The position numbers were made by a program, and so were the translations under genes. Below the pieces are notes generated by a model. It was given only the letters and a program-made list of their open reading frames with translations. It ran no database searches and was not told the DNA's origin. Below are positions 1-12,500 of a stretch of 64,000 nucleotides of DNA, in pieces (positions within the stretch are counted from its first letter, which is position 1; every line of letters starts with the position of its first letter). Source of the DNA: Heliocidaris erythrogramma (lineage: Eukaryota > Echinodermata > Echinoidea > Camarodonta > Echinometridae). The stretch spans positions 16,093,563 to 16,157,562 of the forward strand of contig CM046861.1 in assembly GCA_025617745.1 (NCBI GenBank). Reading direction: 5' to 3'.

Positions 1-1973
1 TTCTTCCGGTTTCATGTAATTGGTATTAGTTTCTGGATCCGATGTCCTCACAGACTCTTCACTTTGTGAGAATGTTGGTTCTTCTGTACCAGGGGGTGGT
101 AACGTAGTAGTACTGCTGTTCTTATCTGCATTGCCAGAGTCTTCAAGCTGGATTCCAGGAAAACCAGCCATCGGACCTTGGGAACTCTTCAACAGTTTTT
201 CAATCCTGGTGTCTAAGCTTAGAGCAAAGTCAGTCTCTTCTCCGTCGGATTGGGATGCCTTGTCAGCTTCAACGGTAGCGAGAGGTTCTTCCTGGACACC
301 AGGTGGGAATGGTTGGGACGGTAAGACCAATGGCATGGTGCCTGGGGGAGGTTCCTCACCAGGTGGACACTGCCATTCTTCAAAGGGCGAGACATCTTCA
401 GGAGATGCAGAAGGTGGCTCTTCACCAGGAGGATGGCACTGATCAAACTTGTTTGTTTCTCTAACCGGTGCTGGAGGTATTGGCTTACCTGTGGGGCATT
501 CCCATTTCTCAAACTCATAAGATTCCTCTTTCGGCTTTATCTCTTGGTCCTTCATTGTGGGACAGCGCCACTTAGCAAAATAATCAACACTCTCTTCTTT
601 CTCAAAGTCTCTTGGCTTCTTTCTATCTCTGTTATCATCTCTATAAGTCCTAGAATCAGAATACTTTTTATCATATCCCCTATTTTTAAAACCTCCTTTG
701 TAGCTTCGACCACTTTCGTGTTCATCTTCCTCATCCTCTTTCCTATAAGACTTTTTATGATATGAGTCATTGTAACGATGTCTGTCACTTGAGTCTCTTG
801 ACCGATAATGGCCACGTCGATGGTCTTTCTGGCGATAACTTCCACCATCCTCATCATCCTCCTCACTGTAATCTTGACTTCGATACCGTTGCCTTTCATT
901 GCGTTTGTTTGATCGATAGTCCTGTCTATCCCTGCGATCCCACTTTTTTGATCGATCATCACGATAGTCGTGTCTGTCATCGTCATACCGTTTTGAACCT
1001 CGATCGTCATCATAGCGCTTTGAACTGCGATCATCATCGTATCGCTTTGAACCAGACTGAATGGAGTGTCTCTGGCCCCTTCCTGAATGGGACTGATAGG
1101 AACGACTTTGGAAAGATTCTTGGCTATCCTCTGAATGGGTGTGGTGCGAATCAGTGCGTGCCATGTAGTTTTGTTTCTTACTGGACTGAGCATGATCCAG
1201 CTTTTGATACTGTTTTGAATTATCAGCAGCACTGCTCGAAGGATACTCTTGCCTTTCTGTCTGACTCTGAATTGGGAGTTCATGAGCAGGGTATCCTTGA
1301 ACATTTAAAGGTTGAGTTTGGTAAGGCTGGGATGCTTGGAAATTGCTTGCTTGAGGATCCTGCGGTACAGCAGGATGTTGCTGGTGTCCATAGAGTAAAT
1401 GTGGATCAGGCACAGGTGGAACGGAGGGTGTCTGTGGAATTGTAAAACCCTCTTGCACTTGCACTGGAGTTTGTTGAGCATACATCTCCACTGTAGGGGT
1501 ATGTGGTACTTGTTCAACATGTTGCTGGGCATAACCAGCCTGCTGCGCGGCTTGCTGCGCAGCGTAGACATTCTGCAAGTGCTCATATCCTTGCAACGTT
1601 ACAGAGTTCATGCTGTGCATAAGCAAGTCTTGTTGGGAAGGTTGTTCAGGCATCTGAAATTGAGGATCGCTCGGGTCTGGCATTCCCTGGAACTGTTGCA
1701 CAGGTTGTTCTGTGAATGCAGGAAAATTGCCTTGGCTCTCTGGAGGCATGAATCCTGGAGTTGAAGATGAAATGGACGATGCTGGTGTGTCTGTTACTAC
1801 AGAGGCTGATCTCTCCAGTGACGATCGCCTAGGATCACTGTGTCCACGAGGGGTGTCGGGAGCTGACATGGGAGTGCCGTTACGAGGATCGACACGTGGA
1901 GTAGAACCAACACTACTTGGTGTGCTTGGCTTGTTGGCGACCAAACAGTCAAAGATTCGTTGGCATTCCTTGC
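1..1973 (-). CDS. SETD1: SETD1 long low-complexity exon (partial)
   Basis: The frame is open from the CAG acceptor at 1974-1976 to the window edge, about 658 codons without a stop. It starts with GKECQRIFDCLVANKPSTP, aligning with the post-RRM segment of SETD1. A Gln/Pro-rich region follows (about 1800-1300), then an Arg/Asp/Tyr-rich stretch with three SKRYDDD-type repeats (about 1070-960), then four copies of a short F-x-x-W-x-C-P-type motif with Gly/Pro-rich spacers (about 590-340). A strong internal GT site (ACAG|GTAAGC near 490) is read through in frame. ORFs in other frames here are shadows. Confidence 0.85.
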
Positions 1974-2444
1974 CTGCAGTAATTAAGCAATATGATAAAT
2001 ATCATGAGAATAGCACTTCCGCTTATATTAATTCCTACTGTAACGATGCATGTTCACCGATTTTCATTTTAGTATGCAGATTTATACAAAAACACTTCTA
2101 CTCTGACTAAAATCTGAAGAGTACCTGCATAAAGTTACAATAGTTTAGTCCTATTAAAATAGTGTGATCAATGAGTTTTGTATTCTTATGTATCTTTCTA
2201 TGCCATAAGAAATCATTAGCTCGCTGGATTGTCTTGGTTATATTTATTGGTGTGTTTTGGGATTCAAAGAGAAGGTTAGGTTCTGGTAAAGGTAAAAAAT
2301 AATTTGTGAGCTTTCTCATCCTGTTAGTCCAAGAATGGGATAAAATGTCATAGTAGCAATCTAACATTGAAAGGATTGATCTTGGAATGACCTCATATTC
2401 AAAATATGATTAGAAAGAGTGTAAGTTTTGATCAAATTTGTCAA

Positions 2445-2488
<44 letters not shown>

Positions 2489-4488
2489 TCCTATACATGC
2501 CTATCTGTGTGGAGTGCCTTTCTCTGTTCTTTAACATTCAGCAAGATTGATTCAACTTGATATCACTATTATGATTCAAAATACCTAACAGTTATTCTTG
2601 TTTACTACATAATCATCTCTTCCCAATAGACCGATTCTGTAATGTATACAAATTTATGCACACAAATTTATGCACATTCTCTGAGCACCTAGTGACGAGC
2701 TATTCCATGAACCTGCTTTTTATAAATGAGCCTCAATGCTTGGAATCCAGTTTGCATATATTATTTGTAGCTATGTCCGGCAAGCTTTTAGGTTGTCAAG
2801 AACAACCTTTGTTTGAAAGGTATGCATAAAATTTGCATACATTACCGAAGAGGTCTATTACATTTCATGGTATCTTTCACAATGCAATAGAGTACCGAAG
2901 TGTGACGTCATACCGGCCAAGTTGTTGGTTGCTGGTTCCAAATAATTTTGTGCTAAACAATGTTGTGGTGATTACACCAATGCCAAACACTGAAATTGCC
3001 CTGCTCCAGCCCTTTGCTTGAAATGACTTCGCGGTGAACCTCATACATGGGCTCTGTTGTTTGGAACCAGTATCCTGGCAATGAGCGAATATGACGTCAG
3101 CACTTCGGTACTCTATAACATGGCCTGTACTCTTTTGAAACTTTTGATTAGCCTTTGAAAAAAGCTAATTTGATCTCTGTAACTTACCACCAGCATCAAT
3201 CTGCACGATGATGATCTTCCCCATGACGGACATACGGTTCAACTCCAATGCTGCCTGCCTGGCTGCCCTTGTGCTGCTGTAGGTCACGGAAGCGAGACCC
3301 AGATGTTTGGAGGTCTTCGGATGCCTGTGGATGGTGATGTCTTCTACCTTGCCATATTTCTCTGCCATTGAGCGCAGGAATGGCTCTCGGACATTGTCGT
3401 TGAGATTGGTGAACATGATTTGCTTTGGAGGTAGCTCACCAACGTAGTATTTATCAAACTGTACATTAAACAAAAGAGAATATACAGAGCAATACTCCTC
3501 TGAGCTGGAAATATCAAATAAACTCAGTAAAGAGACAGAGAAAGAGAGAGTGCAAGAAAGCAATATACATATTTTAAATTAACAGAGAATATTGCTTGAT
3601 TTCTGTAAATTACACCTTGATCACAGTAAAAAAATTAGACTTGTTAACTCTGGAAACTGTATTAAGCCTAAAATAACAAAAGAATTCTGTGGTCGACAGT
3701 TAACACCCAAAGAGATGTTCTTAGACTTACAGGAATTTGTATCATCACACATTACTTTACCAGGTTTTGATGTCAATAGTAATCAGTATGGTAAGCCTAT
3801 TTACTATTCTATCTCTACTTGTTTGAATATCCACTGAAAATATCAAGAATTCATTTTTCTAGAATACCTTCATTTTGGGTATGGGCAAATCTGCAACCTC
3901 TGTGTCTCTCCATAATCTTGTTAATCTGGAGCGAGGATCCTTCACAAACTTCACGGAAAGCTGTTGACCCTGTAAGAAAAATAGTGAGTGTGATTTCAAA
4001 ATATATGTATACAATTATTAGAAAATAAACAACGTAAAACTACATTAAAAAGAAAATAAAAATACCCCCCCCCCCAAAAAAAAAGGAGAAAGTGTCAATC
4101 ACTAATTTGTTTATTTATTAAATCATGCAAATTCAAGTAATGTTTCTTTTTAATTGATTATCATCAGGGAGATGCATTTATTGTTAGTCCAAACAAACAT
4201 AATTATCTTCTTGAAAAGTACTTACACTGTATTTTTTTGCTCACAATCACATTCATTATGAAATATATAAAGACTAAACTATATCCTACAAAAATATGAA
4301 TGAATGATAAAGAAGCTACATTATAGATCTAGTCTATATACCATTTGTCCTGGCACGATGCCATCATATCTGATTAGTTTTTGGCAATTCTTCTTGATGT
4401 TTGGATCCACTAGTAGCTTATAACTGGTGCACTTCTTCCCCGGCTGACTGGGGGTGGACGGCGTCATTCCATTCACATCCATTGTTAA
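1..4488 (-). CDS. SETD1: SETD1-family histone H3-Lys4 methyltransferase, N-terminal part (gene runs off left edge)
   Basis: Catalytic subunit of a COMPASS-type nuclear complex that methylates histone H3 Lys4 at promoters (family knowledge). Four coding exons are visible: 4482-4342, 3969-3868, 3458-3188 and 1973-1, joined in compatible phases with GT/AG borders. The first three encode the conserved N-terminus (YKLLVDP, RYDG, VKDPRSRLTRLW) and an RRM whose DNVRE-FL...KYG-VE and KHLGLA segments match SETD1A/B. The long last exon is Pro/Gln-rich, then Arg/Asp/Tyr/Ser-rich, as in the family's disordered middle. The catalytic SET, N-SET and post-SET domains lie outside the window, so about 830 residues are seen. 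I am confident of the family; A or B cannot be assigned, and invertebrates usually have one gene. Confidence 0.9.
2257..2520 (+). repeat. Dispersed repeat, copy 1 of 3 (unclassified)
   Basis: A diverged copy of sequence also found at 6855-7215 and 44678-45015, all on the plus strand. Shared parts include GAGAAGGTTnnGTTCTGG, CCTGAAAAGGATTG-like and AGTCC-ATATACCCAT blocks. No coding potential is visible. Confidence 0.55.
2446..2487 (+). repeat. (GT)n microsatellite
   Basis: About 21 uninterrupted GT units, lying inside the dispersed repeat where the related copies have only a few. Confidence 0.95.
2627..2857 (+). mobile_element. MITE family TAGACC, copy 1
   Basis: This element of about 230 bp begins TAGACCGATTCTGTAATGTA and ends with its inverse ending GGTCTA. 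The interior (ACCTAGTGACGAGCTATTCC, CTTGGAATCCAGTTTGCATA) recurs at 30122, 58130, 58410 and 60122. It is a non-autonomous, inverted-repeat element. Confidence 0.8.
2887..3116 (+). mobile_element. MITE with ATAGAGTACCGAAGT termini
   Basis: Terminal inverted repeats: ATAGAGTACCGAAGTG at the left, and CACTTCGGTACTCTAT at the right, with a TGACGTCA-like motif just inside both ends. It is about 230 bp, inserted next to the previous MITE in the intron downstream of the SETD1 RRM exon. Confidence 0.75.
3188..3458 (-). CDS. SETD1: SETD1 RRM exon
   Basis: This 271-bp exon encodes residues about 82-172, an RNA-recognition motif fold. It opens with FDKYYVGELPPKQ, then FTNLNDNVREPFL, KYGKVEDITIHRHPKT, KHLGLASVTY and VMGKIIIVQIDAGG. 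The order and wording match the SETD1 RRM, whose role in the family is in RNA and COMPASS-subunit contacts. The donor is GTAAGT; it exits in phase 1. Confidence 0.92.
3868..3969 (-). CDS. SETD1: SETD1 exon 2 (pre-RRM segment)
   Basis: This 102-bp exon (34 codons) starts and ends in phase 0. It encodes the stretch containing VKDPRSRLTRLW and DLPIPKMK, which leads directly into the FDKYYVGELPP start of the next exon, as in SETD1 proteins. The acceptor CTTACAG and the donor GTATTC are both present. Confidence 0.85.
4342..4488 (-). CDS. SETD1: SETD1 first coding exon with start codon
   Basis: The start codon is at 4482-4480, six bases inside an exon that follows a 3' splice site (polypyrimidine then CAG, at 4489-4491), so at least one 5' UTR exon lies upstream. 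It encodes 47 residues beginning MDVNGMTPSTP and including YKLLVDP and RYDG, which are conserved SETD1 N-terminal segments. It ends phase 0 at a weak-looking GTATAT donor. An in-frame upstream ATG at 4533 lies in the presumed intron and is not preferred. Confidence 0.8.
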
Positions 4489-6435
4489 CTGTACACGGAA
4501 AATAGAAAAGTTGCTTGTGAAATTTTTAGACAACTATGAAAGGTAAAAGATACATCGATCCAGACTGGATCTCTAGACCATGTGGTCTAGAGATCTAGAG
4601 ATTCACTTATTTTGTAATTTGTGGTCTATTTCAATACAAAAACAAAGTGATATTTTCAGATATGCTCCTCTTACAGTCAATGTCATGAATGTTGCCATTT
4701 TTTCTTCAGTTTCAATTTTTTATTATCATTTTCTTTCAAATTTAGATAGATATGGCTTTTCAGCTAATATTCAACAACCAACAACTAATTTTAACTCTAA
4801 AGCATCACCTCAGGGTCTGAATTTCTATTGACCCTCCAGGTTTGCCAAAAATATTAAATTTTAAATCTACATCATCTATTTCAGTATGTGGGACTGTAGC
4901 AAGAGAAATCACTCAATTCAAATTTCTGGGATTGCGTGGCAGTATGTGGTCAATAGAAACCAAGAGTAGTGTAAACTTCGGCAATCTCTTCAAAGTGTAC
5001 CACACAAAATTATAAAAACAATATTAAACTACTATTTTAACAAGAAATTTAAAACACAACTTGTGAAAAAATATTCTTTCAGTTTCACTCACTGACTTCT
5101 TAATTACATTGAATTTAATGCATGAAATTAAGACACAAACAATGAATATTGGGAACAGTCGTTTCGATTTATTATCAAGAACTCATATTATCATTTTTAT
5201 AACTGTCTAGGTAACCGAATCCCACGAAAAATCATTGCCACTTCAACTCACTTTTTTACCACTACACACGCGTTCTCTTGAAACAACTCAATTCAGTGCG
5301 GCTGCTTCAATCCCGGGACCCCAGGCCAGCTTCTGCAACGAAAGTTGCGACTTTCGACAGAGCTTTGCGACAAAGGACATCTGCCTTGTAACTACAATGC
5401 ACAAGATGAAGAGTTCCTGCAGCTTAGGGGCTGCGAATGTAGAGAAACAAACTGATGTAAAGGTCCCATTTTGCTGTCATCTTCTCCGCTTGCTTGTGAA
5501 CCAAAACATCTTATCGCGTATCAAAATCGTGTACAAAATGAATGGTGAACATTAACAATCTTCTCCTATACCCATGATGCAGTGCGCGTAGTTGTCAATT
5601 TAGCTTTTAACAAGGAAATTCGATATTTTCTACTAGTAAGTTTACAGTTCATAACATTATATCAATAGTAGATTTCATTGAATTAAATGTCTGAATAAGA
5701 AATTATATGTATTAAGTCTTTTTTATACTTAAGGTCTTGATTTTAATGAAAAAAGACTGATGATTAAATATTGATTGAACATCGTTTTAATTGACTCGTC
5801 TTTTATGAGACTATAAGAAAAAGGGTAATCACACTCTAGCTCCACAACTCTCAACTCAAGTTCATTCATCTTTTTTATCTGGTATTTTGTGATTTATTGA
5901 ATTCGTCGCTTTGGTCTGTTAATGGTAACTGCAAAGATAACTATTTTATGTTATTTTGTATATGATTTAGGATAGCTGGTAGATCCCAAGCGGACTACAC
6001 AACATTTAAACACTTTGATCCTGATTTTTCTGAGCCTTTTTTTCTGAGACAAGAAGCACCAAAAATAAATGAATGATGCTCCACATGCACCACTCAACAG
6101 GTGCACCCTGGCCTGTTTCCCCTTTCAAGTTCAGAGACGGGCTGCATCGCGCCTCATGGTAGTGTTAGCATTGTAATAACACATCTTTCCTTAAGTAATA
6201 TATCATGGTTAGAAAAAATGTAACAAATTTAATTTTATTGAAATTTTCAGCAAAATCTTTTTTTTCTTCTATCAAACATGTTGTAGGGTGCCTAGGCCAG
6301 GCTACACCATGTCCATGTACATAGTGTATAGCCTAATACTGGGCATAACAAGTTCCAGTTATGCTGTTTATATGACCTGGGCAGCAATTTTCATATTTCT
6401 TTTTGTTGGCAGGGATGCAGAGAGAATAAGACATC
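4489..6435. promoter_or_regulatory. Divergent intergenic region between SETD1 and the plus-strand gene
   Basis: This 1.9 kb separates two start codons on opposite strands, so it should contain the SETD1 5' UTR exon and a promoter serving one or both genes. A relatively GC-rich patch at about 5270-5610 is the likeliest core; a GTGAGT donor on the minus strand at 5246-5251 could end a SETD1 5' UTR exon. A near-perfect 28-bp hairpin lies at 4568-4595. No TATA box or transcript start can be assigned by eye. Confidence 0.4.
4568..4595. repeat. 28-bp near-perfect hairpin
   Basis: Two 13-base arms (GATCTCTAGACCA and its inverse) surround a 2-base centre, just upstream of the SETD1 start exon. It is probably a small insertion remnant; function unknown. 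Confidence 0.7.
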
Positions 6436-6511
6436 ATGTCACTGGACAGAAAAGCAATATGCTTTGTGGAGGAACTTGCAGAAACATTCCTCCAAATCAA
6501 AGTCAAACATG
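6436..6511 (+). CDS. Unknown gene exon 1 (start codon)
   Basis: ATG at 6436 opens MSLDRKAICFVEELAETFLQ, ending in phase 1 at a GTAAGC donor. This frame was chosen because it is the only one of three that joins exon 2 without a stop; the other two frames across 6411-6511 fail at the junction. An in-frame TAA lies just upstream at 6425-6427, which supports this ATG as the true start. Confidence 0.7.
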
Positions 6512-9500
6512 GTAAGCTGTATACACAAGCTCAACACCATCCTAGCTTCACTGAGTGCAGTATACATGTACACTGATATATATCTGATAAAGATATGTCT
6601 CGGGTCCTCCAGCATGAAATGTGGAGGGGACCATAACTAAAAAATCAAATGCATCTTGACTTTTACCAACTGAATCGATCTACGTGTACCTTTGCTTTAA
6701 TTAATCAGAATCACGTCATAGGCCTATATTTTAAGACTTCTAATCATATTCCCTGAAGTGTGTTGATAAAAAAAAATTCATGCAAGAGGCCTCTAATCGA
6801 ATTGGTTGATGATTTTTCCAGCATATGATATATTTAGGTGACCCATGATCTTGTATATTATGTTTAAAGAGAAGGTTGAGTTCTGGGAAAGGTGAAATAT
6901 AATTTGAGGTTTCTCATTCCTGATAAAAATTTTGTCACTTGTCAGTTTGGAAGAACATATCGTAGAAGAAATGTATCCTGAAAAGGATTGCTCTTCAAAT
7001 GCCTTCATAATCAAAATATGACGAGAAATAGCTGAAGTGTTTGGGCCGAACATTCATGCCACATGTGTGTGTAGTCCCATATACCCATTTCTGTGTGCAG
7101 TAGCGCATGTGCTTTAAAGCAAGATTTGGTTCATTTCTTAATCATTTTGATGATGTGAAAACCTCACAGTATACACCAATTCTTACATGTATGTAGACAT
7201 GATCACCCTTTCCAAATTGCTTTAAAGGGATAGTTCACCCTGACAATATATAAGTTGGTTTTAATAAATGCAGAGAAACAAAAGAAATATTATTAAGCGC
7301 ATAGAGACGCAATGGCAGTGATATGCGCTATATAAGCATCGCGTTATTATTATTATTATTAAAGAAACATATCAGTGAAGGTTTGGCGAAAATCCGTTTA
7401 AGAATTATGGAGTTATGGATTTTTAAAGTTTTGATTTTGTGACGTCACATGCGAGCAGCTCCCCCATGTGTCATGTGATATAAATTCCAGAAAATGACAT
7501 TTTCTCAGAAAAATGGAAATGGTGTTACTTGTGCATTAATTCTTAAGCATCATTTCATACCCGCTCCTCTAAGAAAAATATCTTCAGTCATCATGAACCA
7601 TTGAAAAATGGGAATTTATAGAATTTATATTACATGACGTATGGGGTAGCTGCTCGCATATGACGTCACAAATTTAAACCTTAAAACACCCATAACTCTC
7701 TTATTCCTTCATGGATTTTTGTCAAACCTTCACCAATATTTTTCTCTTATTTTTCTGCTTTTATTAAAACCAACTTATTGTCAGGGTGAACTATCCCTTT
7801 AAGACAGTTATTCCTTTACAATCACAAGACCACAACTCAACTTTATCTTTAAAAGACGCTCAAATTATTGGATATGTAGAACTACAAATATTTTAGTGTT
7901 TCTTTCAAATATTACACTAGATCTACATGTAACTGAATGATAAAAATCTAGAAGCTGGGGATCATTTTGTAAATGTGGGAGGAGACCGATCGAGGTTTGC
8001 GACAAAGGACATTCCTTTTGTATACTAGAATGTTCAAGATGGGTTCAGATACAGTGAAACCTGTATATAAAGACCACTCTAGGAGACAAAAGCGGTCTTT
8101 ATGAGCAGGTGGTCTTTATATACAGGTTCCTTTAATACATGTTTCAATGAGAAACACATACTTTTCAAGGGAAACAATAATTGTGGTCTGTCTCTCTATA
8201 CAGGTGGTCGTTAAAGCAGATTTGGCTGTAGTATAAAACCTATTGGTCTATTTAGGTAGAAGATGATATGAATTTTATTTTACCTGCAATTTTCTGTAAA
8301 TTACAGAATTTTTTCTTTTCACTGAACAGGAGTGGTGATTTCTGCAAAGGATCAAAAACGTCATTTTAAGAGGAGCATATCTTCACTGGCTCAAGGAAAA
8401 CTGCAGAGAGAGTTGTGTAAATACAGTCCTTTGTACTGTAAGAGATTCCAAAAGTAAGGAGATTGACGAAAAATAGATAAAATAGTTTTCAATCAAGTAG
8501 AGAACCTAAGTATATGGAGGATATTGAAGCCAACATACTCTGCCCAAAGTATTTTCATTTCATAAAGATGTTTCGGTGAATATTTCTAATATATAGCCAA
8601 GTCCAAACCAGTATGGTATTTAACATATGTTGTCAAGATACTTGAATCAAGTATAGGCCTACTGGCTCTGCATAGAAAATTAAATCTTGTTCTCATTGCT
8701 TTTTTTTCAGGGGGGGGGGGTTAGAAGACCAGTCCATTCTAATTTATGTTGCATATTTTTCTATTGAGGATGCATTTACTTTTTTGGTCAAGCTCCGGTA
8801 TTGTGAATTATATTTGTTGCTTCTTTGATATTAATATTCAAAAGTTTTCATTGGACCTGTAATTCTGTACATCTTGGTTGCATAATGATGATGTTCATGT
8901 GAGATGAATCATAATTGAGTCTCAGGTTTGGTCTAGGGTTAGGGCTTAGTTTTAGATTAGTTCTATTGTTTTGTTCTTGTGGAAGTTAGGAACTACATAT
9001 AGTCTAGGCTAGTGTTAGAAATTGGTCGTGGAGCAATTGTCACTGAAGCATGTTCAAATATTTTTACAATAAATAATTTTACGTGATTGTTTTGTTGTTC
9101 CAGATGCGTGAGGAATCTAAAGCAAAAGTGGGACGCACCTCAAGGAACCAATACTAGCCCTGTGAATCTTGGGTCATCTGCAGAGATCTCTCAAGAAGAT
9201 ACTCCTACGGGTCCAGCTGGCCAACGGTCCTCAGAGATTGAAGGTGAAAAACAAGGTAACATTAAATGGATTTCACACACATTTTCCACTATCTGTGAGA
9301 TGGGATATACATCGCTGTAGGGGTCTAAAATGACTTTATAATCTATACCTCAGCTTCATTTTGTCTTCTGGTCCAGACCTGCTTGTAATATTTGACATCA
9401 TTAATGATGAGACATTAGTCGCTTCCGTATTCGGTGTGTTGATCGGTTTATTCGTTACCAAAAACCCTCGAGTATGGAATGCTATCTGTGATAAACATTC

Positions 9501-12500
9501 TACAGATACTACATCTCTCTCCATCTTGCATAAATTCTCTTTTCTGTAATTTCTTCATTAAACCTGATACTTGGCATCCATGAATAGAATATAAAGAACT
9601 TCAATGTCACTCATACATTTACTGAGGTTCAAAAAGATAATCTTTGCATAGACCAAAATATTTTGCACTTTGATTAATTGCTGTTTTCTTTTTTTTTTTT
9701 TTTCTATGTCATACACCTTTTGTTCAACAAAATAAAATACAGTTCAACTTTGTTTAAACACAGTAACAAAACAAATAATGTATGGTGCTATCCTATTAAA
9801 ACACCTTGATAAACAAAACCATTACCATCTTCTCACACAGTAACCTGGTTCAACATTGTATAAAAAAACCTACATCTGGAAACGTATCAAAGTATCCTTT
9901 ATACAGTCATATCTTAACATAATTGTCACTCTTCTTCTTTTCCTTTCCGCTCTTATCCAATAACCGCTTACAAAGACATCAGCTAACTCAACACAATTGG
10001 ATCAATACAAAACATAAACCTGGAGTAGTGATTAATCAATAAAAAAAATGTTTGTCAAGTGTAGATTTTAACTGCTATGTAAGCAATGCATATTGTATAA
10101 ATAGCGCATTCTCAATAAACAATTTACAAATAAAACACTTTCATACATCAATTTCGTATGGAGAATGAAAATGTCTACTTTGACACACCAACTTGAGAAT
10201 CATAACAAATTTCAAACCTTGATATTACTACAAAATTATTAAACAGAGCCCAACTAAAGGTTTTCCTGATCTCTAATGAACATATCTTTCACAATTTAGA
10301 ACATCTCATTATATGCCTTATCAATATTAAACAAAAATGTACTGCAAAGATCTTTTCTCCTGATCAAATTGTTTAATAAACACCTTGTGATAATAAATTA
10401 TCAAACCATATCGTTAAATGGTCTAGGATGTAAACTAAATGTTATTAAATACAGTTTGGACTATAACACATTTTGAAATGTAATCAAAGATCATATTGAC
10501 AGACATTGACCAATTTTGCTGAATATCAATGTTTATAACTAGTCTTTGAACTCTACTTGAAACACAATTTTCTGCCTGTTTCTGTATAGATCTCTTTGTA
10601 ATTTTCCAGACAGCTCATTGTACAATTATTGAATATGACATAAACATCAATTTGCATTTAACGAGATTTTACATCTTGAACAGAGCTATTAATGACAACT
10701 TCTTTGTCATAAGAATAAAACTGTGATTTTTCTTTGCTGAAATGTCTATCAACACAACGCAACAGTGGATAATCAATAAAGTTTCGGTCAAATACGTCTT
10801 CCTGGTACATGAATGTTATTTGTCCGAGTTTCATTGTGTGTCCTTGTCACGAGAGTTGTAGTCATTGCTATGTCTGATAATCACGTAAATACACAGGACG
10901 TTGTCTATTACGCTGGGGATATCGTGGGGAACCAGCCTGTCGAGCCGGTTCAGCGATCGGGGTGTTGGCATGTTCAATATCGTCATCGTCGTGATCACGT
11001 GAACTAGGGGTTGGTCCAACAAACTTCTTTAGACGCGAAATATTGCGAGTGATGCGATGGGAATCATGTTCGACTGTGACAAGCGAATCACGAACACTAA
11101 TGACTGTGAAAGGGACAGGGAGATATGGCGAAAGCTGCTTAGGGACGATACCATCGCGACGGACAAGGACTTTGTCACCAATTTTGAGGACTTTCGCTCG
11201 CGTGGGACGATGATCATCAGCATACTGTTTCATTTGCGATTTCTTCTGTTGGTCACGTTCGCGTACTGTGGAGTCATCTAGCGAAACGCTTTCACGCTCT
11301 GGGAGTCGCGTGCGAATTGCTCGGCCAAACAACAATGTAGCAGGTGGTGACCCAGTTGTCGAGTGTGGTGTTGCACGATAATTCCGAAGGAACTTATAGA
11401 GCTCCTGCTTCCATGATTTGGCTTCAAGGTGTGCGGTACGATACACCTTCTTCAAGGATTTCATGAAGCGTTCGACTACTCCATTAGCCTGCGGCCAACG
11501 GGGTGTGATCTTTCGATGTTTGAACCCGAGATAATCTGCGAATTGTGCAAATTCCTTGCTGTTGAAGGGAGGTCCATTGTCTGTGCGAACAATGCTAGGG
11601 ACTCCGAACGTGGAGAATATCTGGTCAAGTTCGGGGATAACTTGTTGGGCAGATGTTGATGAGACTATTTGAACATCCGGATAACGTGAATAGTCAACCA
11701 TCACTACAAGGAGGTGTTGTCCATTGGGAAGGTCAGCAAAGTCAACACTGACTTCTGACCAAGGGCTAGGTGGCAATGGACTCATCTTGAGTGGTTGCGA
11801 ACTGTGTTCAATTGTATTGGACTGACATGCTAGACAATCGCGAACCAAGGACTCGGTCATCCGATCAATTGAAGGGAACCATACCTTCTCCTTCAGTAAT
11901 GCCTTTGTTTTGGTGATCCCCTGGTGGCCATCATGTGCTATGTTGAGAATTCTACTGCGAAGCATTTTGGGAATCACGAGCCTATGGTCACGAAGGATGA
12001 TACCGCGATCCTGAGTGACAGTGAGTTGGTCGCGAATGTGATACAAACACTTAAGCTCAGCTTGCGAGTCCGGATCCGCACGGTCGAGGACCTCGGTCCA
12101 ATTGTCGTCAACGATTGCAGTCATGCACGCTTGAAGAACCGCATCGTCCTTTGTAGCCGACACGATATCAGCATAGGAGACGGTTTTCGGTATGGAATGA
12201 AACATGACGTAGCTGACATGAGCTTCTGCAATGTTTTGTTCCTGCGACTGAGGATTTGCTTTGTCTGGGTGTCGCGACATATAATCAGCAGGGTTCAGCT
12301 TGCCTGGATGATACTTCACTTCTAAATCATACGCTTGGAGTTTCAAAACCCATCGCTCTATTCGGAGGGGCGGCTTCGCGTTTGCGTTGTTGAAAAGCGA
12401 AACTAGGGGCTTGTTATGACCGTGAAAGACGAACCGTATAGGTAGAGGTGAAAATGGGTAACGGCCCATGTGATCGCTAACGCTTCACGTTCTGTCTGTG

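Noticed and set aside
552-1304. 250-codon minus-strand ORF and neighbours at 20-442, 762-1445 and 1305-1586
   Set aside because: They overlap the long open SETD1 frame, which continues across all of them and matches the family; these are other-frame shadows caused by its biased composition.
6288-6515. ORF across exon 1 of the unknown gene in another frame, and a SANT-like reading (HWTEKQYALWRN) in the third frame
   Set aside because: Neither frame joins exon 2 without a stop; the frame starting MSLDRK does, with correct phase.
10813-11659. Plus-strand ORFs opposite the integrase region
   Set aside because: They are antisense shadows of the retrotransposon pol frame, which has clear catalytic motifs.
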